From NCBI GenBank assembly GCA_963712905.1, contig CAVQJU010000005.1, positions 62,001-126,000 of the forward strand: a stretch of DNA of 64,000 bases, written 5' to 3'. The DNA is from CAVQJU01 sp963712905 (GTDB lineage: Bacteria; Acidobacteriota; Vicinamibacteria; Vicinamibacterales; CAVVIG01). The notes below the pieces were generated by a model. That model saw only the letters and a program-made list of their open reading frames with translations. It was not told where the DNA came from and made no database searches. This document shows positions 27,585 to 36,527 of this stretch, piece by piece (position 1 is the stretch's first letter; each line of letters opens with the position of its first letter). The position numbers and the translations under genes were made by a program.

Positions 27585-28541
27585 ATGAGCACCCGGGCGC
27601 CCGCCATCCTCGACCATCTCGCCTCGCTGGCCGACACGACCAGAAGCCGGCTGCTGCTGCTGCTCGACCGGCACGAGCTGACCGTGTCGGAGCTCTGCGG
27701 CATCATGCAGCTTCCGCAATCGACGGTCAGCCGGCACCTGAAGGCCCTGGCCGACAGCGGCTGGGTGTCGTCGAGGGCCGACGGCACGAGCCACCTCTAC
27801 ACGATGACGAGGGACGAGCTCGACGGGGGGGCGCGGCGCCTGTGGTCGCTCGTCCGCGATCAGGTCGGGCCGTCGCCGGCGGCCTCCCAGGATCAGCGCC
27901 GCCTGCAGGCTGCGCTCGCCGACCGGCGCACGAAGTCGCAGGAATTCTTCTCGTCGTCGGCCGGCCAGTGGGATAGGCTGCGCGATGAACTGTACGGGGA
28001 GCGCTTTCACCTGGGCGCTCTCGCGGCGCTGGCCGAAGCCGACTGGGTGCTGGGCGATCTGGGCTGCGGCACCGGCGAGACCAGCGCGACGCTCGCGCCG
28101 TTCGTGCAGCACGTGATCGCGGTGGACGCCTCGGCGCCGATGCTCCAGGCGGCGCGCAAGCGGCTCCAGCCGTTCGACAACGTCGAGCTGCGCCGCGGCG
28201 AGCTCGAAGCGCTGCCGATCGACGATGCGCGGCTCGACGCGGCAACGCTGATGCTCGTGCTCCATTACGTGGTGGAACCCCTGCGCGCCCTCGCCGAGGT
28301 GGCGCGCGTCCTCAAGCCCGGCGGCCGGCTCATCGTCGTCGACATGCTGCCGCACGATCGCGACAGCTACCGTCAGCAGATGGGGCACGTGTGGCTCGGC
28401 TTCGCGGAGGATCAAATCAGTCGGCTGTTGACCGAGGCAGGATTCGGCAAGACGCGTATCGTTCCGCTGGCCCCCGACGCGCGCGCGAAGGGGCCCGGCT
28501 TGTTTGTTGCGACCGGTGAAAGAAGTCAAAAAGGAGAGTAA
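27585..28541 (+). CDS. ArsR-type regulator fused to a SAM-dependent methyltransferase
   Basis: 318 residues. Residues 1-90 are an ArsR winged helix (ILDHLASLADTTRSRLLLLL, LTVSELCGIMQLPQSTVSRH, LKALADSGWVSSRADGTSHL). Residues 130-310 are a class I methyltransferase with motif I VLGDLGCGTGETSATLAPF, AVDASAPMLQAARKRL, and ALAEVARVLKPGGRLIVVDM. The ahcY gene follows after two bases, with AAGGAG in front of it. Since ahcY removes S-adenosylhomocysteine, I infer that the fusion senses SAM or SAH and controls the SAM cycle, including its own promoter. No methyl acceptor can be named. Confidence 0.88.
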   Translation: MSTRAPAILDHLASLADTTRSRLLLLLDRHELTVSELCGIMQLPQSTVSRHLKALADSGWVSSRADGTSHLYTMTRDELDGGARRLWSLVRDQVGPSPAASQDQRRLQAALADRRTKSQEFFSSSAGQWDRLRDELYGERFHLGALAALAEADWVLGDLGCGTGETSATLAPFVQHVIAVDASAPMLQAARKRLQPFDNVELRRGELEALPIDDARLDAATLMLVLHYVVEPLRALAEVARVLKPGGRLIVVDMLPHDRDSYRQQMGHVWLGFAEDQISRLLTEAGFGKTRIVPLAPDARAKGPGLFVATGERSQKGE

Positions 28542-28543
28542 GC

Positions 28544-30034
<1,491 letters not shown>

Positions 30035-30043
30035 GAACAAGCT

Positions 30044-30140
30044 AGAGCAAAGGGCAGAGGGCAAAGGGCAGAGAGAGCAACACTCTGCCCTGACCCTTTG
30101 CCTTTTGCCCTTTGCCCTTTGCCCTTTGCCCTCTGCCCTT
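30044..30140. repeat. Mirrored heptamer arrays between convergent genes
   Basis: The left arm (30044-30078) has five 7-base units (agagcaa, agggcag, agggcaa, agggcag, agagagc). After a six-base gap the right arm (30085-30140) has eight inverse units, mainly tgccctt. The arms can fold into a long purine/pyrimidine hairpin. It starts ten bases after the ahcY stop and ends ten bases before the stop of the convergent epimerase gene, where a two-way terminator would be expected. Confidence 0.8.
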
Positions 30141-30150
30141 TTCGTGCCCC

Positions 30151-31209
30151 TCAGAATCCCGTGGGGCGCACCCAAAAGCTTTCCTGCCAGGTCCCGCCGG
30201 GCGGGATGCTCTGAAGTTCGCGGTAGAGGCCCTTCGGGGCCATGTTCATCGCGTTGGTGATCCCCGCCATCGGCTCGAAGCAGATGAAGTTTCGATCCTG
30301 GCCCGGGGCGGTGGGTTTGGGCGCCCAGACGACGGCCGATCGCCAGCGTTCGCCAAACAGGACGTCGAGCCTCTGCGTCTTTCCTTTGACCGACATCACC
30401 GCGCGGCCGGACGCATCCCGAACCAGATCTGAAAACACGTCGTCGAGATCGTAGTCGCGCAGCACGACCGCCTGCGGATCCGGAAACAGCTGCTCGATCG
30501 GCTGCGTGGCGCCCGTCGGGACCTTGTTCGGCGCGAGCAGCCAGCGCGTGCGGGCGCCGACGGACACGGTCCACTCGTCGCGCAGCGAATCGGCCAGCCT
30601 GAAGTAGGGATGAAACCCGATGGCGACCGGCATCGGCTCCGCCGCCATGTTCCGGATGAGCGTGACCACCTCGAGCACGCCGTTCTGCAGCCGGTAGGTC
30701 ATGTCGATCGTGTGTGCGAACGGAAACTGCTTCATCCACGCCGGCTGCCTGTAGAACTCGAGCCGGCTGGTGGCCCACGCCGACGCCGCGTCGGCCCGGG
30801 CCTCAATCAGCTGCCAGTGGGGATTGGTCGTGAGAAATCCGTGGATCGGAATCGCGCCGCGGACGTTGCCGAGTGTCATGTCGAAGGGATAGCGCACGCC
30901 GTTGGCGTAGAACGCCTGCTCGTCGAGGCGATTCGCCCACGGCCCGAGGAACGGGATCCCGCTCATGGCCGGCCTGGCCTTGAAGTCCTCCACCGACGAG
31001 AAGGGCCACCACAGCACGTTCGTGCCCCTGACGTTCATTTCGAACGCCAGGTTGCCGACGCCCGGCGCCATCGACACGACGATCCCGCTGGTCGCGTCTT
31101 CGAGCCGAACCACATCGCCCGTGCGGCGAGCCGAGTAGCGCTGGGCAACTGCCGGCCTGGCGACCGCCGTCACCAGGAGCAGAGCGACGCCGAGCGTCCG
31201 CAGCTTCAT
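30151..31209 (-). CDS. Secreted aldose 1-epimerase family protein
   Basis: A galactose-mutarotase-like beta-sandwich with a signal peptide (LRTLGVALLLVTAVARPAVA). Family residues: LGPWANRLDEQAF (Asn-Arg pair), IPIHGFL (His), AIGFHPYFRL (catalytic His) and FEPMAGITNAMN (Glu base). The reaction would be alpha/beta interconversion of a free hexose, here outside the cytoplasm, probably linked to polysaccharide use. GGAGG lies five bases before ATG 31209; an upstream TTG at 31212 is less likely. Confidence 0.87.
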   Translation of the reverse strand: MKLRTLGVALLLVTAVARPAVAQRYSARRTGDVVRLEDATSGIVVSMAPGVGNLAFEMNVRGTNVLWWPFSSVEDFKARPAMSGIPFLGPWANRLDEQAFYANGVRYPFDMTLGNVRGAIPIHGFLTTNPHWQLIEARADAASAWATSRLEFYRQPAWMKQFPFAHTIDMTYRLQNGVLEVVTLIRNMAAEPMPVAIGFHPYFRLADSLRDEWTVSVGARTRWLLAPNKVPTGATQPIEQLFPDPQAVVLRDYDLDDVFSDLVRDASGRAVMSVKGKTQRLDVLFGERWRSAVVWAPKPTAPGQDRNFICFEPMAGITNAMNMAPKGLYRELQSIPPGGTWQESFWVRPTGF

Positions 31210-31242
31210 CAAGTCCTCCCCCAGTCCCCAGCCCCCAGCCCC

Positions 31243-31263
31243 AACCTCTAACCTCTAACCTCT
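31243..31263. repeat. Heptamer tandem repeat (aacctct), 3 copies
   Basis: Three perfect units followed by a degenerate one. The unit is the reverse complement (rotated) of the gaggtta array at 8541. On the minus strand it begins a few bases after the slipin stop codon at 31270, in the same stop-proximal position as the other arrays. Confidence 0.85.
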
Positions 31264-31269
31264 AACCCC

Positions 31270-32175
31270 CTACTTGCCCTCCGTCTGCGCGCCGTCGCCA
31301 CCCACCAGGCGATCCTGCCGCAGCGCGGCGGCGCCCAGCATACCCCCGAGCCCCATGCTTTCGACTGCGCTGCTCGGCACGAGCATCAGCGCGCCTTTTT
31401 CCTTCAGGCCTTCGTAGAGCATGTTCATCGCGCGCAGGTGGAGCGCCGTCGGGTTGTCGCGGTACGATCGTGATGCGACCTCGAACGACTGGGCGATCTC
31501 GACCTCGGCCCCGGCGAGAATCACGCGGGCCTGTTTTTCGCGCGCCGCCTGCGCCTCGCGCGACATCGCATCCTGGAGCGCCACCGGGATGACCACGTCC
31601 CGCATTTCCACCGACTGCACCGTCACGCCCCATGGATTCGACCGCTGATCGATGAGCAGCTGCAGCTCGGTCTCGATTCGCTCGCGGCCCCGCAGGAGGT
31701 CGATGAGCGGCGTGCGGCCGATGATGTCGCGCAGCGCCGTCTGCGCGGCCCAGCTGACCGCCCGGCCATAGTTCTGCACTTCGAGGGCCGCCTTCTCCGG
31801 GTCGTGCACCATCCAGAACAGCACGGCGTCGACGTTGACGGGCACCGTATCGGAGGTGAGCGTCTGCTCCGCCGCGAAACTCGTCGTGATGGTGCGCTGA
31901 TCGATCCACGACGCCAGGACGTCGACGAACGGCACGACCCAGAACAGGCCCGGGCCGCGCATCGCGTGGAAGCGGCCCAGGCGCAGCACGATCCCGCGCT
32001 CCCATTGCCTGGCGATCCTCGGAGATTGCATGGCGATGAGACCGACCACGACAGACACGATGACGGGCGCCGGACTCCTCGTGGCGATCGTCGTCAGCAG
32101 ACCCACGACGATCGGACCCAGGAGCACGAGGATCGAAACGACGTTGACGTTCGGCACGGCAATCTCCTTCTTCAA
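31270..32175 (-). CDS. SPFH-domain protein, slipin/stomatin type
   Basis: 301 residues. Two hydrophobic segments at the N-terminus (VVSILVLLGPIVVGLL and PVIVSVVVGLIAM) anchor a cytoplasmic Band-7/SPFH domain: ERGIVLRLGRFHAMRGPGLF, VPFVDVLASWIDQRTITTSF, VPVNVDAVLFWMVHDPEKAA, TALRDIIGRTPLIDLL and WGVTVQSVEMRDVVIP. A charged helix follows (AMSREAQAAREKQARVILAG). Slipins form membrane rings and often partner NfeD proteases; no nfeD gene is seen here. The start is TTG at 32175, 19 bases after the GntR stop; the two form an operon. Confidence 0.9.
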   Translation of the reverse strand: MKKEIAVPNVNVVSILVLLGPIVVGLLTTIATRSPAPVIVSVVVGLIAMQSPRIARQWERGIVLRLGRFHAMRGPGLFWVVPFVDVLASWIDQRTITTSFAAEQTLTSDTVPVNVDAVLFWMVHDPEKAALEVQNYGRAVSWAAQTALRDIIGRTPLIDLLRGRERIETELQLLIDQRSNPWGVTVQSVEMRDVVIPVALQDAMSREAQAAREKQARVILAGAEVEIAQSFEVASRSYRDNPTALHLRAMNMLYEGLKEKGALMLVPSSAVESMGLGGMLGAAALRQDRLVGGDGAQTEGK

Positions 32176-32193
32176 CCGGCTTTCCGGCCTGCG

Positions 32194-32571
32194 TTACCTC
32201 GCGTTGCGCTGCTCCTGCAGCGCCGCGGCGACATCGGCGGCAGTGAACCCGTGGGCATCCGCGTCTGACAGCATGCGTGTGACGAAGGCGCGCAGCCGGC
32301 GCGCGTGTTCGTCCGGCGGCCTGGCCGCCTGTGCGCTCATGCGAACGAACGACCCGACGCCCCGTCGTGTCTCGAGCACGCCGCTTCGTTCGAGCCCGGC
32401 ATAGACGCGGGCGACCGTGTTGGCGTTGACCCTGAGTTGTACCGCCAACTCGCGGACCGTGGGCAACTGATCGCCGGGCCGCAGCCGGCCGGCGGCGATC
32501 GCGGCGCGGAAGCTGCGTTCGAGCTGCGCGTAGATCGGGGTCGGATCCTTCGGGTCGATCGAAACGACCAT
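32194..32571 (-). CDS. GntR-family transcriptional regulator (YtrA type)
   Basis: 125 residues, with a winged-helix GntR DNA-binding domain (PTPIYAQLERSFRAAI, GDQLPTVRELAVQLRVNANT, VARVYAGLERSGVLETRRG, GSFV) and only a short helical C-terminal region, as in the YtrA subfamily, which carries no large effector domain. It precedes the slipin gene. A perfect palindrome overlaps its promoter and start codon, so it probably represses itself and the slipin. YtrA-type regulators commonly respond to membrane or cell-wall stress, which would fit a slipin partner. Confidence 0.9.
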   Translation of the reverse strand: MVVSIDPKDPTPIYAQLERSFRAAIAAGRLRPGDQLPTVRELAVQLRVNANTVARVYAGLERSGVLETRRGVGSFVRMSAQAARPPDEHARRLRAFVTRMLSDADAHGFTAADVAAALQEQRNAR

Positions 32572-32572
32572 T

Positions 32573-32597
32573 GAACTATTATACTAGTTCATTAGTA
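32573..32597 (-). promoter_or_regulatory. GntR operator with overlapping promoter, apparently leaderless
   Basis: GAACTA-N6-TAGTTC (32573-32590) and TACTA-N6-TAGTA (32582-32597) are two perfect overlapping inverted repeats just before the GntR ATG. A minus-strand TATAAT lies at 32583-32578, placing the transcription start at about 32571, the first base of the ATG. The -35 match (TTGCAT, 32605-32600) is weak. Confidence 0.7.
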
Positions 32598-32676
32598 CAA
32601 TGCAACTGGCCGGTCGTCCGCGTCCAACGCCGCAACATCGCGACGCGGTTTCAATCGCGTTCGCGAGCCGCCCAAT

Positions 32677-32705
32677 TTGACAGCGCCGATTGCGTCGGGT
32701 AGGCT
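32677..32705 (+). promoter_or_regulatory. Promoter of the his operon
   Basis: TTGACA (32677-32682), a 17-base spacer and TAGGCT (32700-32705) form a sigma70-like promoter. The predicted start near 32712 lies only two or three bases before the ATG of the his leader peptide. Confidence 0.65.
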
Positions 32706-32714
32706 TTTCTTCCG

Positions 32715-32783
32715 ATGTTCGCCCGCCACCATCACGTGCATCCTCATAGCCACCGCGGCCGGCGCCGGCGGAGTTGCGCGTGA
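32715..32783 (+). CDS. hisL: His operon leader peptide (22 aa, six His in the first 13 residues)
   Basis: The ORF codes MFARHHHVHPHSH followed by an Arg-rich end and TGA at 32781. His codons occupy positions 5, 6, 7, 9, 11 and 13. It lies between a promoter and an intrinsic terminator directly upstream of hisI, the arrangement of a his attenuator. No Shine-Dalgarno sequence is visible, but the predicted transcript starts just before the ATG, so translation would be almost leaderless. A ribosome stalled on the His codons would leave GGCGG (32767-32771) and GGTCG (32789-32793) free to pair with CCGCC and CGACC of the terminator. The name is by analogy with enterobacterial hisL; there is no sequence homology. 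Confidence 0.8.
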   Translation: MFARHHHVHPHSHRGRRRRSCA

Positions 32784-32817
32784 TTTAGGGTCGACTTTCT
32801 CGAAACCAGCACACAGC

Positions 32818-32849
32818 AGCCCCGCCCGACCGGCGGGGCTTTTTGTTTT
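32818..32849 (+). terminator. His attenuator terminator abutting the hisI start codon
   Basis: AGCCCCGCC (32818-32826) and GGCGGGGCT (32832-32840) form a perfect 9-bp stem with a CGACC loop, followed by TTTTGTTTT (32841-32849). The next base is the A of the hisI ATG. Termination here would stop transcription before hisI. The 3' arm also carries the only purine-rich segment that could serve as a ribosome site for hisI. Confidence 0.88.
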
Positions 32850-33167
32850 ATGGACTACTCAAAATTGAACGGCTTGATACCTGCCGTCATCCAGGACGCC
32901 GACACCTCCGAGGTCCTGATGGTCGGCTTCATGAACGACGAAGCGCTCGCGCGGACCCGGGCCACCGGGTTCGCCACGTTCTTCAGCCGCACGCGCAACA
33001 CGCTGTGGATGAAGGGCGAAACCTCAGGCAACCGCCTGCAGGTCACGGATCTGCTCGTGGACTGCGACGATGACACCGTGCTCGTGAAGGTGAAACGGCT
33101 GGGCGACGGCAACGTGTGCCACACGGGCGAGCGCACGTGTTTCTATCGGAAGTTGGACGCGCGATGA
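32850..33167 (+). CDS. hisI: Phosphoribosyl-AMP cyclohydrolase
   Basis: Third step of histidine synthesis: opening of the purine ring of PR-AMP. At 105 residues it is the single-domain form without a fused HisE. Zinc and magnesium sites are visible in WMKGETSGN, VDCDDDTVLVKV and GNVCHTGERTCFY. It is the first gene of the operon and starts directly at the attenuator's T-tract. Its TGA overlaps the hisG ATG (ATGA). Confidence 0.96.
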   Translation: MDYSKLNGLIPAVIQDADTSEVLMVGFMNDEALARTRATGFATFFSRTRNTLWMKGETSGNRLQVTDLLVDCDDDTVLVKVKRLGDGNVCHTGERTCFYRKLDAR

Positions 33168-34051
33168 AACTCAGACTCGGGATCCCCAAGGGGTCGCTCC
33201 AGGACGCGACCGTGCAGCTGTTCGCGCGGGCCGGGTTCAACATTTACGTGAGCTCGCGATCGTATTTCCCGTCGATTGACGACCCCGACATCGAGTGCAT
33301 GCTGATCCGCGCGCAGGAAATGGCGCGCTACGTCTCGGGCGGCGTGCTCGACGCCGGGCTGACGGGCCAGGACTGGATCGCCGAGCACGAGCTGGGCGAC
33401 GGCAAGACCGGCGTCCTCACGAGCGTCGCGGATCTGATTTATGCCAAGCAGAGCTTCGGCAAGGTCCGCTGGGTGCTGGCGGCGCCGGAAGATTCGGCGA
33501 TCCGGTCGGCGAAGGATCTCGACGGCAAGACGATCGCCACCGAGCTCGTGCGTGTGACGCGCCAGTACTTCGCGGCGCAGAACGTCAACGTCAACGTCGA
33601 GTTCTCCTGGGGCGCGACGGAAGTGAAGCCGCCGGATCTGGCCGACGCGATCGTCGAAGCCACGGAGACCGGCTCGACGCTCCGCGCCAACCGCCTGCGC
33701 ATCATCGACACCATCATGGAGTCGAACACGCAGCTCATCGCCAACAAGACGGCGCTGACCGACGCGTGGAAGCGCACCAAGCTCGAGAACATCGCGCTCC
33801 TGCTGAAGGCGGCCATCGAGGCGCAGGGCCGCGTGGGCCTGATGCTGAACGTGCGGCAGACGGACCAGCAGGCCGTGCTGGCGCTGCTGCCCGCGCTCCA
33901 GCGGCCGACCATCTCGGCGCTGAGCGACAGCGACTGGGTCGCCGTGAACACCATCATCGAAGAGCGCACGGTCCGCGACCTGATTCCGAAGCTGAAGGCG
34001 GCCGGCGCGCAGGGCATCGTCGAATACCCACTGAACAAGATTGTCTTGTAA
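33164..34051 (+). CDS. hisG: ATP phosphoribosyltransferase (long form)
   Basis: The first, committed step: ATP plus PRPP to PR-ATP. The protein of 295 residues is the long form with a C-terminal regulatory domain, so no HisZ is needed. It starts KLRLGIPKGSLQDATVQLF and has DAGLTGQDWIAE, TIATELVRVTRQYF and VEATETGSTLRANRLRII (the PRPP-binding region). The C-terminal part (VGLMLNVRQTDQQAVLALLP, WVAVNTIIEERTVRDLIPKL) is the histidine-binding domain, so feedback inhibition is expected. The ATG at 33164 overlaps hisI. Confidence 0.96.
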   Translation: MKLRLGIPKGSLQDATVQLFARAGFNIYVSSRSYFPSIDDPDIECMLIRAQEMARYVSGGVLDAGLTGQDWIAEHELGDGKTGVLTSVADLIYAKQSFGKVRWVLAAPEDSAIRSAKDLDGKTIATELVRVTRQYFAAQNVNVNVEFSWGATEVKPPDLADAIVEATETGSTLRANRLRIIDTIMESNTQLIANKTALTDAWKRTKLENIALLLKAAIEAQGRVGLMLNVRQTDQQAVLALLPALQRPTISALSDSDWVAVNTIIEERTVRDLIPKLKAAGAQGIVEYPLNKIVL

Positions 34052-34088
34052 GAGCAGATCACGCTGATGACGCTGAATTCACGATCGA

Positions 34089-34176
34089 CGTACGCAGCCA
34101 CAAAGGCGCAGAGACCACGGAGGCTCACCTGCAATACCAGATCCTCTGTGACCTCTGCGCCTCTGTGGCCCGTACG
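34089..34176. repeat. Inverted repeat between hisG and hisD
   Basis: An outer CGTACG (34089-34094 and 34171-34176) frames a longer imperfect hairpin in which gccacaaaggcgcagag faces ctctgcgcctctgtggc. It occupies most of the 152-base gap in an otherwise tightly packed operon. Intergenic elements built from cacagag/ctctgtg words occur in other bacteria, so it may be a dispersed element. Confidence 0.7.
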
Positions 34177-34203
34177 TGATCGCCTGCAGGCGGGAGACGG
34201 CGG

Positions 34204-35436
34204 GTGAAAATCATCGACGCGCGGAACGAGCGGCAGCTGGCGGGATTGTTCAGGCGCGACGTGCGATCCGATCGCGCGTTCGAGCGCACCGTCCACGGCA
34301 TCGTGGATCGCGTGCGCAAGGGCGGCGACCACGCGTTGACGGGCTTTGCGCGGCGGTTCGACGGCACGCGCGGCGCGCTCGAGGTGTCCGCCGAGGAAAT
34401 CCGCGCGGGTGCCGCCAGCGTCGCCCCCGACGTCCGCCGTGCCATTCGCCAGGCCGCCCGTCATATCGCGCGCGTGGCGTTCCGGCAGATTCCGAAGCAC
34501 TGGGACCTCGCCGTCGCGCCGGGCGTCTCGATCGAGCAGCGCGTCGAACCCCTCGCGCGGGTCGGCTGCTACGTGCCTGGCGGACGATTTCCACTGCCCT
34601 CTTCCCTGCTGATGACGGCCGTGCCGGCCCGCGTCGCGGGCGTCCGCGAGGTGATCGCCGTGTGCCCGAAGCCGGAGCCGGCCGTGATGGCCGCGGCGCT
34701 CGAGGCCGGCGTCACCCGGCTGTTCCGGATCGGCGGCGCGCACGCCGTCGCGGCGCTGGCATTCGGAACCGAAACCGTCCCGCGCGTGGACAAGATCGTC
34801 GGCCCCGGCAACCGATTCGTCGCCGCGGCCAAGGCGTACGTCGCCGGCGCGTGCGCGATCGACTTCTACGCGGGCCCGACCGAGATCGTGATCGTGGCGG
34901 GTTCCGGGCGCGCGGAGTGGATCGCCGCGGATCTCATCGCGCAGGCCGAGCACGATCCGGACGCGCGATCGATCCTGATCACGTGGAGCCGCACGCTGGC
35001 CGCGCGCGTCGCCCGGGCGGTGACCGCCGGCGCACAGGGACGCGACATCGTGACGCGCTCGCTCGACGCGCACGGCGCCGTCGTCGTCACGCGGACAGCG
35101 GATGAGGCCATCGCGCTGGCCAACCGGATGGCGCCCGAACATCTCGTCGTCGACCGGGAGTCGCTGACGCGGCAGCCGCTGACGGCAGGCGCGGTGTTTG
35201 TCGGGCCGTTCACCGCGCAGGCCGCCGGCGACTACGCCACCGGGTCGAACCACGTGCTGCCGACGGCGGGAGCGGCGCGATTCCGCGGCGGCCTGAGCGC
35301 GGCCGATTTCGTGCGCGTCATGAACGTGCAGCGCGTGACGCGCGCCGGGCTGGCGAAGCTGGCGCCGACTGTCCTGCCCCTGGCGCGCGCGGAGGGGTTG
35401 ACGGCCCACGCTGAATCCGTCGAGGTGCGCCTGTGA
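34204..35436 (+). CDS. hisD: Histidinol dehydrogenase
   Basis: Last two steps: NAD-dependent oxidation of histidinol to histidine. 410 residues with GCYVPGGRFPLPSSLLMTAV, KIVGPGNRFVAAAKAYVAG, AIDFYAGPTEIVIVA, LIAQAEHDPDARSILIT (zinc ligands Gln and His), APEHLVVD and GDYATGSNHVLPTAGAARF (zinc and base residues). The start is GTG at 34204, after a purine-rich stretch (gggagacggcggg). The last bases overlap the hisC start (GTGA). Confidence 0.95.
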   Translation: MKIIDARNERQLAGLFRRDVRSDRAFERTVHGIVDRVRKGGDHALTGFARRFDGTRGALEVSAEEIRAGAASVAPDVRRAIRQAARHIARVAFRQIPKHWDLAVAPGVSIEQRVEPLARVGCYVPGGRFPLPSSLLMTAVPARVAGVREVIAVCPKPEPAVMAAALEAGVTRLFRIGGAHAVAALAFGTETVPRVDKIVGPGNRFVAAAKAYVAGACAIDFYAGPTEIVIVAGSGRAEWIAADLIAQAEHDPDARSILITWSRTLAARVARAVTAGAQGRDIVTRSLDAHGAVVVTRTADEAIALANRMAPEHLVVDRESLTRQPLTAGAVFVGPFTAQAAGDYATGSNHVLPTAGAARFRGGLSAADFVRVMNVQRVTRAGLAKLAPTVLPLARAEGLTAHAESVEVRL

Positions 35437-36527
35437 CATCCAAAACCCGGCCGGAAGCAATGAGCCCTCAGCCTTCAGTGAAGGCCCAGTACGAAAAGCC
35501 GCCGGAGCTGTACGACGGACTGCGCCTGCACCAGAACGAGAACACGCGCGGCTGCTCCCCCAGGGTCATCGAGGCGCTCGCGCGGTTGCGGCCCGAGCAG
35601 ATCGGCTTCTACCCGCCGTACACCGCCGTCACGGAAAGCGCCGCGCAGTATCTCGGCGTCCCGACCGGCCAGGTGACGCTCGTGAACGGCCTCGACGAAG
35701 GCATCATGGCCGTCGCCATCGCGTACCTGCGGCCCACGGCAGGAAGCGGCCTGGTCCCCGAAGCGATCGTTCCGGAGCCGGCGTTCGAGATTTTCGGTTT
35801 CGACACGGCTGTGGCCGGCGGCCGCGTCGTCCGGGTGATGCCGAACGCCGATTTCCGTTTCGCCGAGGAGGCCGTGCTCGCGGCCATCACGCCGCAGACC
35901 CGCGTCGTCTTCCTGACGAACCCGAACAACCCGACGGGCGTGCCCGTGCCGTTCGAGGCGATCAGGAACGTGGCCCGGCGCGTGCCGAGGGAGGCGGTCG
36001 TTTTCGTGGACGAGGCGTACGCCGAGTTCGCCGGGCGCTCGTTCATCCCGGAGCTGCCGCAGTACCCGAACGTGATCGTGGGCCGCACGTTCTCGAAGGC
36101 GTTCGGGCTGGCGGGCCTGCGGATCGGCGCGCTCGTCGGCGCCCCCGACACCGTCGATCCGGCCCGGTTCGCGATCCCGGTGTACAGCCTGAACATCGCC
36201 GCGGTCGTGGCGCTGCAGGCGGCGCTCGGCGATCTCGCCTACGTCCGGGAGTACGTGCGGCAGGTGCAGGAGTCGAAGTCGCTGCTGTATGCCGCCTGCG
36301 ATCGCCTCGGGCTGAAGTACTGGCCGAGCGACGCCAATTTCGTGCTCGTCCGCATCGGCGATCGCGTCGATGAGGTGATCGAAGGCGCGCGCGCGAGGGG
36401 GATTTACCTCCGCGGCCGTTCGTCCGAGCCGGGCTGCGAAGGCTGCTTCCGGATGGGCACCGGCTACGTCGACCACACGCAGCGCGGCATCTCGGCGATC
36501 GAGGAGGTCCTGTGCGGCGCGCGGTAA
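35433..36527 (+). CDS. hisC: Histidinol-phosphate aminotransferase
   Basis: PLP-dependent transfer of an amino group from glutamate to imidazole-acetol phosphate. 364 residues with LHQNENTRGCSP, LVNGLDEGIMAVAIAYL, FLTNPNNPTGVPVP, FVDEAYAEFAG, TFSKAFGLAGLRIGALVG (PLP Lys) and a C-terminal Arg in GCFRMGTGY. The start is GTG at 35433, overlapping hisD. Its 3' end overlaps hisB by 16 bases. Confidence 0.93.
   Translation: MTSKTRPEAMSPQPSVKAQYEKPPELYDGLRLHQNENTRGCSPRVIEALARLRPEQIGFYPPYTAVTESAAQYLGVPTGQVTLVNGLDEGIMAVAIAYLRPTAGSGLVPEAIVPEPAFEIFGFDTAVAGGRVVRVMPNADFRFAEEAVLAAITPQTRVVFLTNPNNPTGVPVPFEAIRNVARRVPREAVVFVDEAYAEFAGRSFIPELPQYPNVIVGRTFSKAFGLAGLRIGALVGAPDTVDPARFAIPVYSLNIAAVVALQAALGDLAYVREYVRQVQESKSLLYAACDRLGLKYWPSDANFVLVRIGDRVDEVIEGARARGIYLRGRSSEPGCEGCFRMGTGYVDHTQRGISAIEEVLCGAR

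Noticed and set aside
32677..32868. A 63-codon plus-strand ORF overlapping the his leader
   Set aside because: It runs through the terminator and past the hisI start in another frame and resembles no protein. The His-rich frame explains the region better.
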